A DNA stretch of 64,000 nucleotides from Actinobacteria bacterium OV450 (GTDB lineage Bacteria > Actinomycetota > Actinomycetes > Streptomycetales > Streptomycetaceae), in NCBI GenBank assembly GCA_001298555.1, contig LJCW01000076.1:1-64000 (forward strand), in the 5' to 3' direction. The position numbers and the translations under genes are program-made. Of this stretch, positions 47,153-58,482 are shown piece by piece (the first letter of the stretch is position 1; each line of letters opens with the position of its first letter). The notes beneath the pieces are model-generated. The model saw nothing but the letters and a program-made list of their open reading frames with translations, was not told where the DNA came from and searched no databases.

Positions 47153-48517
47153 TCAGAGCAGGGCGTCGCGGTGGGCGGCTCCGGATTCGGCCGTCAGCTC
47201 CGGCAGGGACTGGGCCGGGCGGACCAGGGTGAAGCGGACCGCGCCCGAGGGGGTCGTCGTGAAGCCGTGGACCGCCGGGCGCGGGAGGCTGTTGTAGCCG
47301 TAGTGCGCCGTGAAGAAGTACGCGCCGGTGTCCGGGACGGCGATCAGGTCGCCCGGGGCCAGCTCCGGCAGCTCCCGGCCGGTGGCCAGCAGGTCGCCCG
47401 CGAAGCAGGCCGGGCCCGCGATGTCCTGGGCGACGGGCGGGCCCGTCTTCGGGGCGCCCTTCGCGTCGTACGGCAGGATCCGCAGCGGCCACGCCGCTGG
47501 CGCGTACACCGTACGGGTCGCCAGCTGGACCCCCGCGTGCGTCAGCGCGATGGGGCGGCCACCGGTGGTCTTCGTGTACTCGACGCGGGAGAGCACCAGA
47601 CCGTGCTTGGCGGCCAGGGACCGGCCGAACTCCGTCACCAGGCCGTAGCGGCCGCCGAACAGGCCCGGGACGGCCTCCCGCAGGGCCGCCACGTACTGCG
47701 CGTACGTCGGGGTCACGGCGTCCGAGGCGAAGTTCACCGGCAGGCCCCCGCCGATGTCGAGGGTGTCGACCTGGCGGCGCCCCGCCGCCGCGTTGATCTC
47801 GTCGGCCAGGGCGTGCAGCTCCCGCACCCCTTCCGCGATCAGCGGCAGCGGGACGCCCTGGGACCCCGAGTGGACGTGCAGCCGGGTCAGCCACGGCCGT
47901 TCCAGGAAGACCCGCACGAGCCGTTCGCGCGCGCCCGCATCGCGCAGTGCGATCCCGAACTTCGAGGTCGCGGTGGCCGTGGAGAGCGCGTCGATGGCGC
48001 CCGCGCCCGTCTGCGGGTTGATCCGGATCCCGATCGGGGACGCGGTGGGGGCCGCGGCGACGAGCTCGTCCAGGCGCTGCAGTTCCTGCCGGTTGTCGGC
48101 GTTGACGGCGATCCCGAGGGCCAGCGCCCCGCGCAGTTCGGCCACGGTCTCGGCGGGGGAGTCCAGGACGGTCCGCCGCGGCTCCACACCGGCCGCCAGG
48201 GCCAGCGCCAGCTCGCCGGGACCCGCGGCCTCGCAGCCGAGGCCGCACTCCGCGAGCAGCCGCAGCACCGGCACGAGCGGGCACGCCTTCACCGCGAAGG
48301 TGTGCAGCACGGGCGTGCCGGGAGCCAGCGCGTCCGCGAAGGCGCTGGTCAGGGCGGTTGCGGAGGCCCGGAGGCCGGCGACGTCGAGCAGGCAGACCAG
48401 AGGCTGCGCGCCCTCCTCCCCGCCCACCAGGCCCTGCTCGACGGCGGCCCGTACGGCCAGGTCCCGGCGGGCCGCGGCGTCCGCCGCGCCCGCCGCCGTG
48501 TGCGTCTCGACAGCCAT
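47153..48517 (-). CDS. PLP-dependent fold-III decarboxylase (DapDC/ODC type)
   Basis: The protein has 454 residues. The alanine-racemase-like barrel has PLP Lys77 in FAVKACPLVP, HVHSGSQG near 228 and DIGGGLPVNF near 265, with the C-terminal GPACFAGD and AYFFTAHYGYN elements. It decarboxylates a basic or dicarboxylic amino acid. Diaminopimelate, lysine, ornithine or arginine cannot be told apart here. It diverges from hutU. Confidence 0.88.
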   Translation of the reverse strand: MAVETHTAAGAADAAARRDLAVRAAVEQGLVGGEEGAQPLVCLLDVAGLRASATALTSAFADALAPGTPVLHTFAVKACPLVPVLRLLAECGLGCEAAGPGELALALAAGVEPRRTVLDSPAETVAELRGALALGIAVNADNRQELQRLDELVAAAPTASPIGIRINPQTGAGAIDALSTATATSKFGIALRDAGARERLVRVFLERPWLTRLHVHSGSQGVPLPLIAEGVRELHALADEINAAAGRRQVDTLDIGGGLPVNFASDAVTPTYAQYVAALREAVPGLFGGRYGLVTEFGRSLAAKHGLVLSRVEYTKTTGGRPIALTHAGVQLATRTVYAPAAWPLRILPYDAKGAPKTGPPVAQDIAGPACFAGDLLATGRELPELAPGDLIAVPDTGAYFFTAHYGYNSLPRPAVHGFTTTPSGAVRFTLVRPAQSLPELTAESGAAHRDALL

Positions 48518-48560
48518 GTCCGCCAGCCAATCACCCGGCGGGTCGGCCCGCAGCTGTTGA

Positions 48561-48598
48561 CTGAATCTATTCAGCCGGTCAGGATGTGAATGGATTGA
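48561..48598. promoter_or_regulatory. Tandem TGAAT-nn-ATTCA operator at the hutU/decarboxylase promoter
   Basis: CTGAATCTATTCAG (48561-48574) is a perfect palindrome. A second copy, TGAATGGATTGA (48587-48598), has one deviation and starts 25 bases on. Both lie between the divergent decarboxylase and hutU genes. Confidence 0.65.
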
Positions 48599-48621
48599 CC
48601 AACATCGGAGGAGGCACCGCC

Positions 48622-50282
<1,661 letters not shown>

Positions 50283-50286
<4 letters not shown>

Positions 50287-51515
50287 GCAAGGACGTCCCG
50301 GCGGCCGCGGCCTCGTTCCACACCATGTGGGACGAGCTGCGGCCCATCGGCCGCAACGCCGGGTCCGGCGGGTACCGCCGCTACGCGTGGACGGGTGCCG
50401 ACGCCGACTGCCGGACCTGGTTCCAGGAGCAGGCCGAGGCCCGCGGCCTCGCCTACGAGACCGACCGCAACGGCAACCAGTGGGCCTGGCTCGGCGACCC
50501 CCTCGCCGGTGACGCCGTCGTCACCGGCTCCCACCTGGACTCCGTGCCCGACGGCGGCGCCTTCGACGGCCCCCTCGGCGTGGTGTCCTCCTTCGCGGCC
50601 CTGGACGAACTCCGCAGGAGGGGCGCGGAGTTCTCCAGGCCCCTGGCCATCACCAACTTCGGTGACGAGGAGGGGGCCCGGTTCGGCCTCGCCTGCGTCG
50701 GCTCCCGGCTCGCCGCCGGGCAGCTGACCAAGGAGAAGGCGTTCGAGCTGCGCGACGCCGACGGGATCAGCCTGCCCCAGGCCATGGAGGCCGCCGGGTA
50801 CGACCCCCAGGCCATCGGCGCCGACCCGGAGCGCCTCGCCCGCATCGGCGCCTTCGTCGAGCTGCACGTCGAGCAGGGCCGGGCCCTGGACCTGTCCGGG
50901 GACTCCGTCGGCATCGCGTCCGCCATCTGGCCGCACGGCCGCTGGCGGTTCGACTTCCGCGGCGAGGCCAACCACGCCGGCACCACCCGCCTGGTGGACC
51001 GGCGCGACCCGATGCTCACGTACGCGGCGACCGTCCTGGCCGCCCGCAGCGAGGCGGCCCTCGCCGGGGCCGTCGCGACCTTCGGCAAGATCGCCGTCGA
51101 GCCGAACGGCGTCAACGCCATCCCCTCGCTCGTGCGCGGCTGGCTCGACTCCCGCGCCGCCGACCAGGCCACCCTCGACACGGTCGTCACGGCCGTCGAG
51201 AAGGCCGCCCGCGAGCGCGCCGACCAGGACGGCGTCGACCTGGCCGTCGTCCGGGAGTCCTTCACCCCGGTCGTCGAGTTCGAGCACGCCCTGCGCGACG
51301 AGATGAACCGGATCCTCGGCGGGGCCGTCCCCGTGCTGGGCACCGGGGCGGGACACGACGCCGGAATCCTCTCCGCCGCCGTCCCGACCGCCATGCTGTT
51401 CGTACGGAACCCCACCGGCGTCTCCCACTCCCCGCGGGAGTTCGCCCCCGAGGACGACTGCGTGGCCGGTGTGCTCGCCCTCGCCGACGTACTGGAAGGC
51501 CTGGCATGCCGCTGA
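50283..51515 (+). CDS. M20-family amidohydrolase (allantoate/N-carbamoyl type) in the hut operon
   Basis: The protein has 410 residues. Metal-binding residues lie in [18 protein letters not shown] and [18 protein letters not shown] is near 200, and the dimer-domain [11 protein letters not shown] near 230. The family includes allantoate amidohydrolase and N-carbamoyl-amino-acid hydrolase. Its place between hutU and hutF suggests it instead removes the formyl group from N-formylglutamate. GTG 50283 overlaps the hutU stop, and its own end overlaps hutF by ten bases. Confidence 0.92.
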
Positions 51516-52846
51516 CGACGTACTGGCTGGAGCACGCCTGGCTCGGCGCCCACGTCGAGCCCGGCGTCACCCTCGAGGTGTCCGCCGACGGGCGGATCGG
51601 CTCCCTGCGCACCGGGGCCGGGGCCCCGCCGCCGGGGGCCGAGGTGCTGCGCGGGCTGACCGTCCCGGGCCTGGCCAACGCCCACAGCCACGCCTTCCAC
51701 CGGGCCCTGCGCTCGGTGGTCCAGGTCGGCTCGGGCACCTTCTGGACCTGGCGCGAGGTCATGTACCGGGTCGCCCAGAACCTCACCCCCGACACGTACT
51801 TCGCGCTCGCCCGCGCGGTGTATGCGGAGATGGCCCTGGCCGGCATCACCAACGTCGGCGAGTTCCACTACGTCCACCACGCCCCCGGCGGCGCCCCGTA
51901 CGCCGACCCCAACGCCATGGGCGAGGCACTGATCGAGGCGGCCGCCGCGGCGGGCATCCGGATCACCCTCCTCGACACGGCGTACCTCTCCTCCGGCTTC
52001 GGCGCGGCCCCGGACCCGCACCAGCTGCGGTTCTCCGACGGGACGGCCGAGGCCTGGGCGGAGCGCGTCTCGGCCCTCAAGCCCCGCGAGCACGCCCTGA
52101 TCGGGGCGGCGATCCACTCCGTGCGGGCCGTACCGGCCGGCCAGCTGGGCACCGTCGCCCGCTGGGCCGAGGAGCGGCAGGCCCCCCTGCACGTCCACCT
52201 GTCCGAGCAGACCGCCGAGAACGACGCCTGCCAGGCCGCCCACGGCCGCACCCCGACCCGGCTCCTGGCCGACCACGGGGTGCTCGGCCCGCGCACCACC
52301 GGTGTCCACAACACGCACCTGACGGACGAGGACATCGCCCTGCTCGGCGGTACCGCCACCGGCACCTGCATGTGCCCCACCACCGAGCGGGACCTCGCCG
52401 ACGGCATCGGCCCGGCCGCACGGCTCCAGCGCGCGGGCAGCCCGCTGTCCCTCGGCAGCGACAGCCACGCCGTGATCGACCTGCTGGAGGAGGCCCGGGC
52501 GATGGAGCTCAACGAGAGGCTGGCCAGCCGCACCCGGGGCCACTGGACGGCGAACGCGCTGCTCACCGCGGCCACGGACGGCGGCCACGCCGCTCTCGGG
52601 CTGCCCGACGCGGGCCGCCTGGAGGCGGGCGCGCTCGCGGACTTCACGACCATCGCGCTGGACACCGTCCGCACGGCGGGGCCGCTGCCGCGGCTCGGCG
52701 CCGAGACGGCCGTCTTCGCGGCCTCGGCCGCCGACGTCCGCCACACGGTGGTGGCCGGCCGCCACGTGGTCCGCGACGGTGCCCACACCCTGGTCGGGGA
52801 CGTCGCGACGGCCCTGGCCGAAGCCATCGCCGCCGTCCGCGGATAG
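51506..52846 (+). CDS. hutF: Formimidoylglutamate deiminase
   Basis: The protein has 446 residues of the metal-dependent amidohydrolase fold. NAHSHAFHRAL holds the first metal ligands, HVHLSEQTAEN follows, and SLGSDSHAVIDLLEEAR carries the metal Asp. It yields N-formylglutamate and ammonia. The start is inside the upstream gene end, so the two are translationally coupled. Confidence 0.94.
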   Translation: MPLTTYWLEHAWLGAHVEPGVTLEVSADGRIGSLRTGAGAPPPGAEVLRGLTVPGLANAHSHAFHRALRSVVQVGSGTFWTWREVMYRVAQNLTPDTYFALARAVYAEMALAGITNVGEFHYVHHAPGGAPYADPNAMGEALIEAAAAAGIRITLLDTAYLSSGFGAAPDPHQLRFSDGTAEAWAERVSALKPREHALIGAAIHSVRAVPAGQLGTVARWAEERQAPLHVHLSEQTAENDACQAAHGRTPTRLLADHGVLGPRTTGVHNTHLTDEDIALLGGTATGTCMCPTTERDLADGIGPAARLQRAGSPLSLGSDSHAVIDLLEEARAMELNERLASRTRGHWTANALLTAATDGGHAALGLPDAGRLEAGALADFTTIALDTVRTAGPLPRLGAETAVFAASAADVRHTVVAGRHVVRDGAHTLVGDVATALAEAIAAVRG

Positions 52847-52958
52847 CTCGGCCGTTCCCCTGCCCGCCCTTCCCCCGCTCCCCGGTACGGGGCCGGGGTG
52901 GACCCCCGGTCGCGGGAAAGGGCGGGGAGGGGAAACGCACACGCTCTGAGAGGAACCC

Positions 52959-54140
52959 ATGACGTCGACCACCGTCATCAAGAACATCGGCAGCCTCGTC
53001 ACCAACGACCCCGCGCTCGGCGACGGCACCCCCCTCGGCCTGATCGAGAACGCCGCCCTCGTCATCGACGGCGATGAGATCGCCTGGGTCGGCGAGGCCG
53101 CCGCAGCCCCCGCCGCCGACGCCGCGTTCGACGCGAAGGGCCGCGCCGTCATCCCCGGCTTCGTCGACTCCCACTCCCACCTCGTCTTCGCCGGTGACCG
53201 CACCGCCGAGTTCAACGCCCGGATGTCCGGCCGCAGTTACTCCGCGGGCGGCATCCGCACCACCGTCGCCGCCACCCGCGCCGCCTCCGACGCCGAGCTG
53301 GAGGCCAACCTGCTGCGCCACCTCGACGAGGCCCGCCGCCAGGGCACCACGACCTTCGAGACCAAGTCCGGCTACGGCCTCACCGTCGAGGACGAGGCCC
53401 GCGCCCTGCGCATCGCCGCCGCGCACACCGAGGAGGTCACCTACCTCGGCGCGCACATCGTCTCCCCCGACTACGCCGAGGACCCGGCGGGCTACGTCGA
53501 CCTCGTCACCGGCGAGATGCTGGCGGCCTGCGCCCCGTACGCCCGCTGGGTGGACGTGTTCTGCGAGAAGGGCGCCTTCGACGGCGACCAGGCCCGCGCC
53601 GTCCTCACCGCCGGCGCCGCCGCCGGGCTGATCCCGCGCGTCCACGCCAACCAGCTGTCCTACGGTCCCGGCGTACAGCTCGCCGTGGAGCTGGGGGCCG
53701 CCTCCGCCGACCACTGCACCCACCTCACCGACGCTGATGTCGACGCCCTCGCGCAGGCCGCCGGCACCACCGTCGCCACCCTGCTGCCCGGCGCCGAGTT
53801 CTCCACCCGTGCCCAGTGGCCCGACGCCCGCCGCCTGATCGACGCGGGCGCCACCGTCGCGCTGTCCACCGACTGCAACCCCGGCTCCTCGTACACGAGT
53901 TCCATGCCGTTCTGCATCGCCCTCGCCGTGCGGGACATGCGGATGACCCCGGACGAGGCGCTCTGGTCGGCCACCGCCGGCGGGGCCCGGGCCCTGCGCC
54001 GCACCGACGTGGGCGTCGTGACCCCCGGAGCCCGCGCCGACCTGGCCCTCCTGGAGGCGCCGAGCCACGTCCACCTGGCCTACCGGCCCGGCGTGCCGCT
54101 CGTCTCCGCGGTCTGGCAGCGGGGCGTCCGCGCCGCCTGA
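52959..54140 (+). CDS. hutI: Imidazolonepropionase
   Basis: The protein has 393 residues. [15 protein letters not shown] holds the metal His pair, TKSGYGL and [19 protein letters not shown] follow, and [16 protein letters not shown] carries the metal Asp. It opens the imidazolone ring to give formiminoglutamate. GAGAGGAA precedes the ATG, 112 bases after hutF. Confidence 0.95.
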   Translation: MTSTTVIKNIGSLVTNDPALGDGTPLGLIENAALVIDGDEIAWVGEAAAAPAADAAFDAKGRAVIPGFVDSHSHLVFAGDRTAEFNARMSGRSYSAGGIRTTVAATRAASDAELEANLLRHLDEARRQGTTTFETKSGYGLTVEDEARALRIAAAHTEEVTYLGAHIVSPDYAEDPAGYVDLVTGEMLAACAPYARWVDVFCEKGAFDGDQARAVLTAGAAAGLIPRVHANQLSYGPGVQLAVELGAASADHCTHLTDADVDALAQAAGTTVATLLPGAEFSTRAQWPDARRLIDAGATVALSTDCNPGSSYTSSMPFCIALAVRDMRMTPDEALWSATAGGARALRRTDVGVVTPGARADLALLEAPSHVHLAYRPGVPLVSAVWQRGVRAA

Positions 54141-54161
54141 ACCACCCCCCGATCACGCAGC

Positions 54162-54209
54162 GACAGGCCCGGATCCGGGCGGCCCTCAGGCCGTGGATCC
54201 GGGCCTGTC
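54162..54209 (+). terminator. hut operon terminator
   Basis: Perfect 15-bp arms 54162-54176 and 54195-54209 enclose a small inner CGGCC/GGCCG stem. Confidence 0.88.
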
Positions 54210-54299
54210 CCGTGTCTTCCCTCCTCAAGGCCCCCGGCGTACCTTGAGCCACCAATCTGATGTGTCGTCAGTAACTTGTGGCCCGAGGGGAAGACGAAG

Positions 54300-54959
54300 G
54301 TGATCGACCGCAAACGCTCCACCGCGCTCGCGCTGGCCTCCGCGCTGGCCGGAACGGCGGTCCTGCTGGCCGCCCCCGCGGCCCACGCCGACGTCGTCGA
54401 CGTCGCGTACGACTGCAAGACCCCCATCGGGGACAAGTCGGCGGTCTCACCGATCGACATCAAGGCGGTCAGGGAGGGCGACGGCTACAAGCTGACGATG
54501 TCCTTCCAGAAGGGCGTCTCGTCCAGCCCCGTCGAACTCGGCAAGGGCGCGATGAGCCCGAGCGCCGTCATCCTGGCCGACGGCGCCGAGAAGGCGTCCG
54601 TGCCGGTCTCCGGAGCCGCCAACCCCGAGGCGGTGCCCGCCAACACCCCCATCAAGATCACCGACCTCTCGGGCACCTACACCCCCGGCAAGAGCGGCAA
54701 GGTCACCTTCACCGCGGGCGTCCTCACCATCAAGGCACTGGGGACCGTCACCACCTGCACCCCGGGCAACAGCCCCAAGCCCTCCCTGGAACTCGACGTG
54801 AGCGCCGCCGCGTCCGGCGGCTCCTCGCAGGACACCCTCCCGCAGACCGGACCCACCGACTCCGCCCTCGCCCTCGGCACCCTCGGCGCCACCGTGCTGC
54901 TCACCGGCGCCGCCGGCGTGCTCTGGCTGACCCGGCGCGGCCAGCGGGCCCGGTCCTGA
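54300..54959 (+). CDS. Sortase-anchored surface protein (LPQTG)
   Basis: The protein has 219 residues. The signal peptide ends near AHA|DV. One beta-rich domain (about 30-165) has a Cys pair (AYDCK and TTCTPG) and the motif ITDLSGTYTPGKSGKVTF. Sorting signal LPQTG follows, then a helix and RRGQRARS. It would be linked to the cell wall. LPxTG rather than the LAxTG common in Streptomyces is notable. GTG 54300 is chosen over 54276. It is first of a four-gene run. Confidence 0.85.
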   Translation: MIDRKRSTALALASALAGTAVLLAAPAAHADVVDVAYDCKTPIGDKSAVSPIDIKAVREGDGYKLTMSFQKGVSSSPVELGKGAMSPSAVILADGAEKASVPVSGAANPEAVPANTPIKITDLSGTYTPGKSGKVTFTAGVLTIKALGTVTTCTPGNSPKPSLELDVSAAASGGSSQDTLPQTGPTDSALALGTLGATVLLTGAAGVLWLTRRGQRARS

Positions 54960-54976
54960 ACGGAGCACCCCCGGCC

Positions 54977-55987
54977 ATGCCCGTGCTCCACACCCCCGCC
55001 GCCCCGGGGCGCCTGTGCTCCGCGCTGCTCGCCGCGCTCCTGCTGTCCGCGTCCGCGGCGCTCCCGGTGGCCGCCGCGGACGCGCGGACCGCCGCCGACG
55101 AGAGCGGCTGGACCGCCGAGCCCGCCCCCGGCGCCGGCGGCACGCCGGCCCGCCCGTACTTCTACCTCGCGGGCCCCGCCGGCACCGTCCTGGAGGACCG
55201 GCTGGCCCTGACGAACACCTCCGACCGGGAGCGCACCGTCACCCTGCGCGGAGCCGACGCCCACAACACCGCCGACGGCGCCCTCGCCGTGCGCCCCGCC
55301 GCGGCGAGCGGCGCCGGCTCCTGGATCAGCTTCGGGGCCGCCACCACCGTGAAGGTCCCGGCCCGCACCCGCGCCGTCGTCCCCTTCACCGTCACCCTGC
55401 CGCCCGCCGCCCTCCCCGGCGAACACCCGTCCGCCGTGGTCGCCACCGCGGACGGCCACGAGGTGGGCGTACGGGTCCACCTGCGCGTCGGCGGGCCGAC
55501 GCTGGCCGCCCTCACGGTCGAGGACGTCTCCGTACGCGGCAAGGGCGCCTCCGCGGTGATCGCGTACACCCTGGTCAACCGGGGCAACGTGGCGCTCGCC
55601 CCCGAACTGGCGCTGCGCGCCGAAGGGCTCTTCGGCGAGGTGCCGGGCCGGACCGCCCGCGCCCTGCCCGTGGAACTGCTGCCCGGCCAGCGGGTGTCGC
55701 TGACCGAGCCCTGGCCCGGAGCCCCGGTCCTCGACGACGTCGCCCTCACCCTCACGGTCACCGCCCCCGGCGCGGCACCGGCCACCGCCACCGCCTCGGC
55801 GCGGTTCGTGCCCTGGGGGATCGCGGGCCGCACCGGCGCCGGGCTGCTCGGCCTCGGCGCGGTCGCCCTGGCCGCGCTGCTCCTCGTACGCGGCCGGTGG
55901 GCCCGCAGCGGCCCGTCGGCGGACGGGGAACCCGGACCCGCGGGGAACCGGGCACCGGAACACGAGCTGACGGGAGCATCCAGGTGA
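54977..55987 (+). CDS. DUF916-like (WxL-associated type) secreted membrane-anchored protein
   Basis: The protein has 336 residues. A signal peptide is followed by YFYLAGPAGTVLEDRLALTNTSDRERTVTLRGADAHNT and VKVPARTRAVVPFTVTLPPAALPGEHPSAVV, the pattern of DUF916/WxL peptidoglycan-binding domains. A second beta domain and a C-terminal helix (GLLGLGAVALAALLLVRGRW) follow. In Firmicutes such proteins act with WxL-domain partners. No WxL domain is seen here. It overlaps the next gene by four bases. Confidence 0.8.
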   Translation: MPVLHTPAAPGRLCSALLAALLLSASAALPVAAADARTAADESGWTAEPAPGAGGTPARPYFYLAGPAGTVLEDRLALTNTSDRERTVTLRGADAHNTADGALAVRPAAASGAGSWISFGAATTVKVPARTRAVVPFTVTLPPAALPGEHPSAVVATADGHEVGVRVHLRVGGPTLAALTVEDVSVRGKGASAVIAYTLVNRGNVALAPELALRAEGLFGEVPGRTARALPVELLPGQRVSLTEPWPGAPVLDDVALTLTVTAPGAAPATATASARFVPWGIAGRTGAGLLGLGAVALAALLLVRGRWARSGPSADGEPGPAGNRAPEHELTGASR

Positions 55988-57066
55988 GCGCCAAGGCCGT
56001 CGGCAAGGTCGGGTCCCTCGTCGCGGCCGCACTGGCGGTGTGCGCCCTCGCCCTGTTCCCGGCCCCGGCGGCCGCGGCCCCGGGCGCCGCCGGCGAGCCC
56101 GCGGTGGCGCTCTCGCTCCAGGAGGCCGCGAAGGGCGCCGAGATCACCGTCACCGGCACCGGCTGGCGCGCCAAGACCCTGGTGATGCTGCTGGTCTGCG
56201 GACAGAACATGATCGGCGGCACCAACAGCTGCGCCAACGCCGATGGGGCCGCGGTCTCGGTCGGCGACGACGGGCGGTTCACGGCCCGGCTGGCCGTGGC
56301 GGCACCGCCCAAGCCCTGTCCCTGCGTGGTCGACGTCACCTCCGTCAACGGGGACCAGTCCACCGTCGCCGTCCCCCTGAAGATCACCGACCACCCGGTG
56401 GCCGAGCTGCCGGCCGAGTCCGGCACCGCGCGTCTGGCCATGCTCACCGGCGTCCGGCTCGAAGGCGAGGACGGGGTGCTGACCTGGTTCGGCGCCCCGC
56501 CCGGCCGGACGTTCGCGGTCACCGTCGGCAACCTCGGCTCGGCCCCGGTCAAGGACCCCGTCTTCCAGCTGGGGACCGCCCACGGGGTGTTCGCGCCGCT
56601 GTGGGACGAGGTCCGCTGGAAGGGCACGATCCCGCCGGGCGGCAAGGCGGAGGTCCGGCTGGACGTCAGCCTGCCGGCGGGGGCCCACGGGGACTACACC
56701 GTCTCCCTCAAGTACGGCGACACGGTGGTGGCCACGCAGCCCTGGGGCGTCGACCGCCCCTACGGGGTGCTGCTGTTCTGGGGCCTGCTGCTCGTGGTGG
56801 TCCCGGCAGCCGTCTTCCGCATCGGCATGGCCGTCGTCGACAAGGTCCGCCCGCCCGCGGCGCCGGGCGGGGGCGGGCACCGGGGTGCCGGGGCCCCGGA
56901 GCCCGGCGGACCCTCCGGAACGGCGGCCGGGCCGGACTCACCCCCTGCCACCACGGCGGTCCTGCCGTGGTTCACCCCGGACAGCGCGCCGGGGCAGGCG
57001 TCCCCACACGTACCACAGGCGTCCGCACCGTCTGAGAACAGTCCGACGACGAAGGGGCATTTGTGA
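55984..57066 (+). CDS. Secreted/membrane protein of the surface operon, unknown family
   Basis: The protein has 360 residues. A signal peptide (to about AAA|APG) leads to two beta-rich domains. The first has four Cys (LVCGQN, NSCAN, PCPC) in a neocarzinostatin-like stretch (ALSLQEAAKGAEITVTGTGW). The second is NEW3/CARDB-like. One C-terminal helix and a Pro/Gly-rich cytoplasmic tail follow. It is coupled on both sides by overlapping stops and starts. Confidence 0.78.
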   Translation: MSAKAVGKVGSLVAAALAVCALALFPAPAAAAPGAAGEPAVALSLQEAAKGAEITVTGTGWRAKTLVMLLVCGQNMIGGTNSCANADGAAVSVGDDGRFTARLAVAAPPKPCPCVVDVTSVNGDQSTVAVPLKITDHPVAELPAESGTARLAMLTGVRLEGEDGVLTWFGAPPGRTFAVTVGNLGSAPVKDPVFQLGTAHGVFAPLWDEVRWKGTIPPGGKAEVRLDVSLPAGAHGDYTVSLKYGDTVVATQPWGVDRPYGVLLFWGLLLVVVPAAVFRIGMAVVDKVRPPAAPGGGGHRGAGAPEPGGPSGTAAGPDSPPATTAVLPWFTPDSAPGQASPHVPQASAPSENSPTTKGHL

Positions 57067-58406
57067 AGACCCAACGGAGGGTGAGCGCGGCCGTGATCGC
57101 GCTGCTGCTCGGCGGCGCCGGCATCGCCATCGGGGCCGCTCCGGCCCAGGCGGCCGAGACCAAGTTCAACGTCAAGTGCGTGCCGCCGGCGGGCGGCGGT
57201 GACCCGGTGGAGGGCGAGACCACCGCCAAGGTCGGCGCTCCGGCCTCGGCGAAGGTCGGTGACGAGGTCGAGGTGTCCTGGGAGACCGTGAAGCCGGCCT
57301 CGAACAACACCGACCTGATGGACATCCCGCAGGACTCGGTCCAGCCCACCGGCTGGATCACGGTGGGCGGCGGGGGCGGCGAACTGAAGGTGGTCGGGGA
57401 GAAGAAGAACCCGCCGATCCCCAAGAAGGCCCCCATGCAGATGTCCACGATGAAGGGGAAGCTGAAGCTCACCAAGGCGGGCAAGATCACGCTGACCCCC
57501 GGCAAGTACGACGTCGCGGTGACCTTCTCCTTCGGCACGTTCGTCACCAAGTGCGCCCCGACGGGCGCCGTGGGCGTCGGGGCCACCATCGACGTGGCGG
57601 AGGGCACCAGCGGCGGCGCGACGACGGGCGGGGCCACGACCGGCGGGGCCACGACCGGTGGCTCGACGACCGGCGGCGCCACGACCGGTGGCTCGACGGG
57701 TGGCGGCTCGACGAGCGGCGGGTCCACCGGCGGAGGTTCCTCCAGCGGTGGCGGCGGGGGCCAGACGGATTTCCCCGGCAAGCCCGTCGAGGTCGCCTTC
57801 GACTGCGGCCCGGTGGTCCCCGGCGGCATCAAGACCCCGGTGACGATCAACGCCAGGAAGAACGGCGGGAGCTACGACCTGACCGTCAAGACCGCCAAGG
57901 GTGCGATGGCCAGCCCGATGGCCCTGCCCGCGGGAGCCCTCAAACCCTCCATGAACGTCAAGCTCGGCGGCGCCGACAGCGGTGTGGTCAAGGTCTCCGG
58001 CCCGGCCAACGCCGAGCCGATCCCGGACAAGGCGCCGGTCAGCCTCAGCGACATGACGGGCACCTACAAGCCCGGCAAGACCGGCAAGGTCACGCTGAGC
58101 CCGGACCAGCTGACGATCGACGTCACGATGGCCCCGGGGTCCACGCCGATCAACGTGCCCTGCAAGGCGGCCAGCAGCGGCGTCTCGCTGGAGCTCGACA
58201 CCACCGCCCAGGAGGGCGGCTCCGGCTCGCCGGCCACCACCGGATCCACCACCGGCTCCGCCACCGCCTCGGGCGGCCTGGCCGAGACGGGCGCCGAGGA
58301 CGGGGGCGGCATCCGGGCCCTGGCCCTGGTCGCCGGCACGGTGATCCTGCTCGGCGGCGCGGTCTTCACCTTCACCCCGTGGCGCCGCCTGCGCGGCACC
58401 CGGTAA
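57063..58406 (+). CDS. Two-domain sortase-anchored surface protein (LAETG)
   Basis: The protein has 447 residues. After the signal peptide (to AQA|AE) comes one Cys-pair domain (KCVPPAG ... KCAPTG), a Gly/Thr/Ser-rich repeat linker (GGATTGG units), and a second Cys-pair domain (FDCGP ... VPCKA). The second domain repeats the motif LSDMTGTYKPGKTGKVTL seen in the first gene of the operon. Sorting signal LAETG, a helix and WRRLRGTR end the protein. It starts inside the stop of the previous gene. It shares its domain with the first gene, so the operon carries three copies. Confidence 0.85.
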   Translation: MKTQRRVSAAVIALLLGGAGIAIGAAPAQAAETKFNVKCVPPAGGGDPVEGETTAKVGAPASAKVGDEVEVSWETVKPASNNTDLMDIPQDSVQPTGWITVGGGGGELKVVGEKKNPPIPKKAPMQMSTMKGKLKLTKAGKITLTPGKYDVAVTFSFGTFVTKCAPTGAVGVGATIDVAEGTSGGATTGGATTGGATTGGSTTGGATTGGSTGGGSTSGGSTGGGSSSGGGGGQTDFPGKPVEVAFDCGPVVPGGIKTPVTINARKNGGSYDLTVKTAKGAMASPMALPAGALKPSMNVKLGGADSGVVKVSGPANAEPIPDKAPVSLSDMTGTYKPGKTGKVTLSPDQLTIDVTMAPGSTPINVPCKAASSGVSLELDTTAQEGGSGSPATTGSTTGSATASGGLAETGAEDGGGIRALALVAGTVILLGGAVFTFTPWRRLRGTR

Positions 58407-58418
58407 CCCGTACGAAAA

Positions 58419-58456
58419 CGGCGGCCCGGCACACCAGGAGGTGTGCCGGGCCGCCG
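58419..58456. terminator. Bidirectional terminator after surface operon
   Basis: Perfect 17-bp arms with an AGGA loop lie between convergent genes. Confidence 0.9.
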
Positions 58457-58482
58457 TGCGCGTGCGCGGGTGCGTAAGTGCA

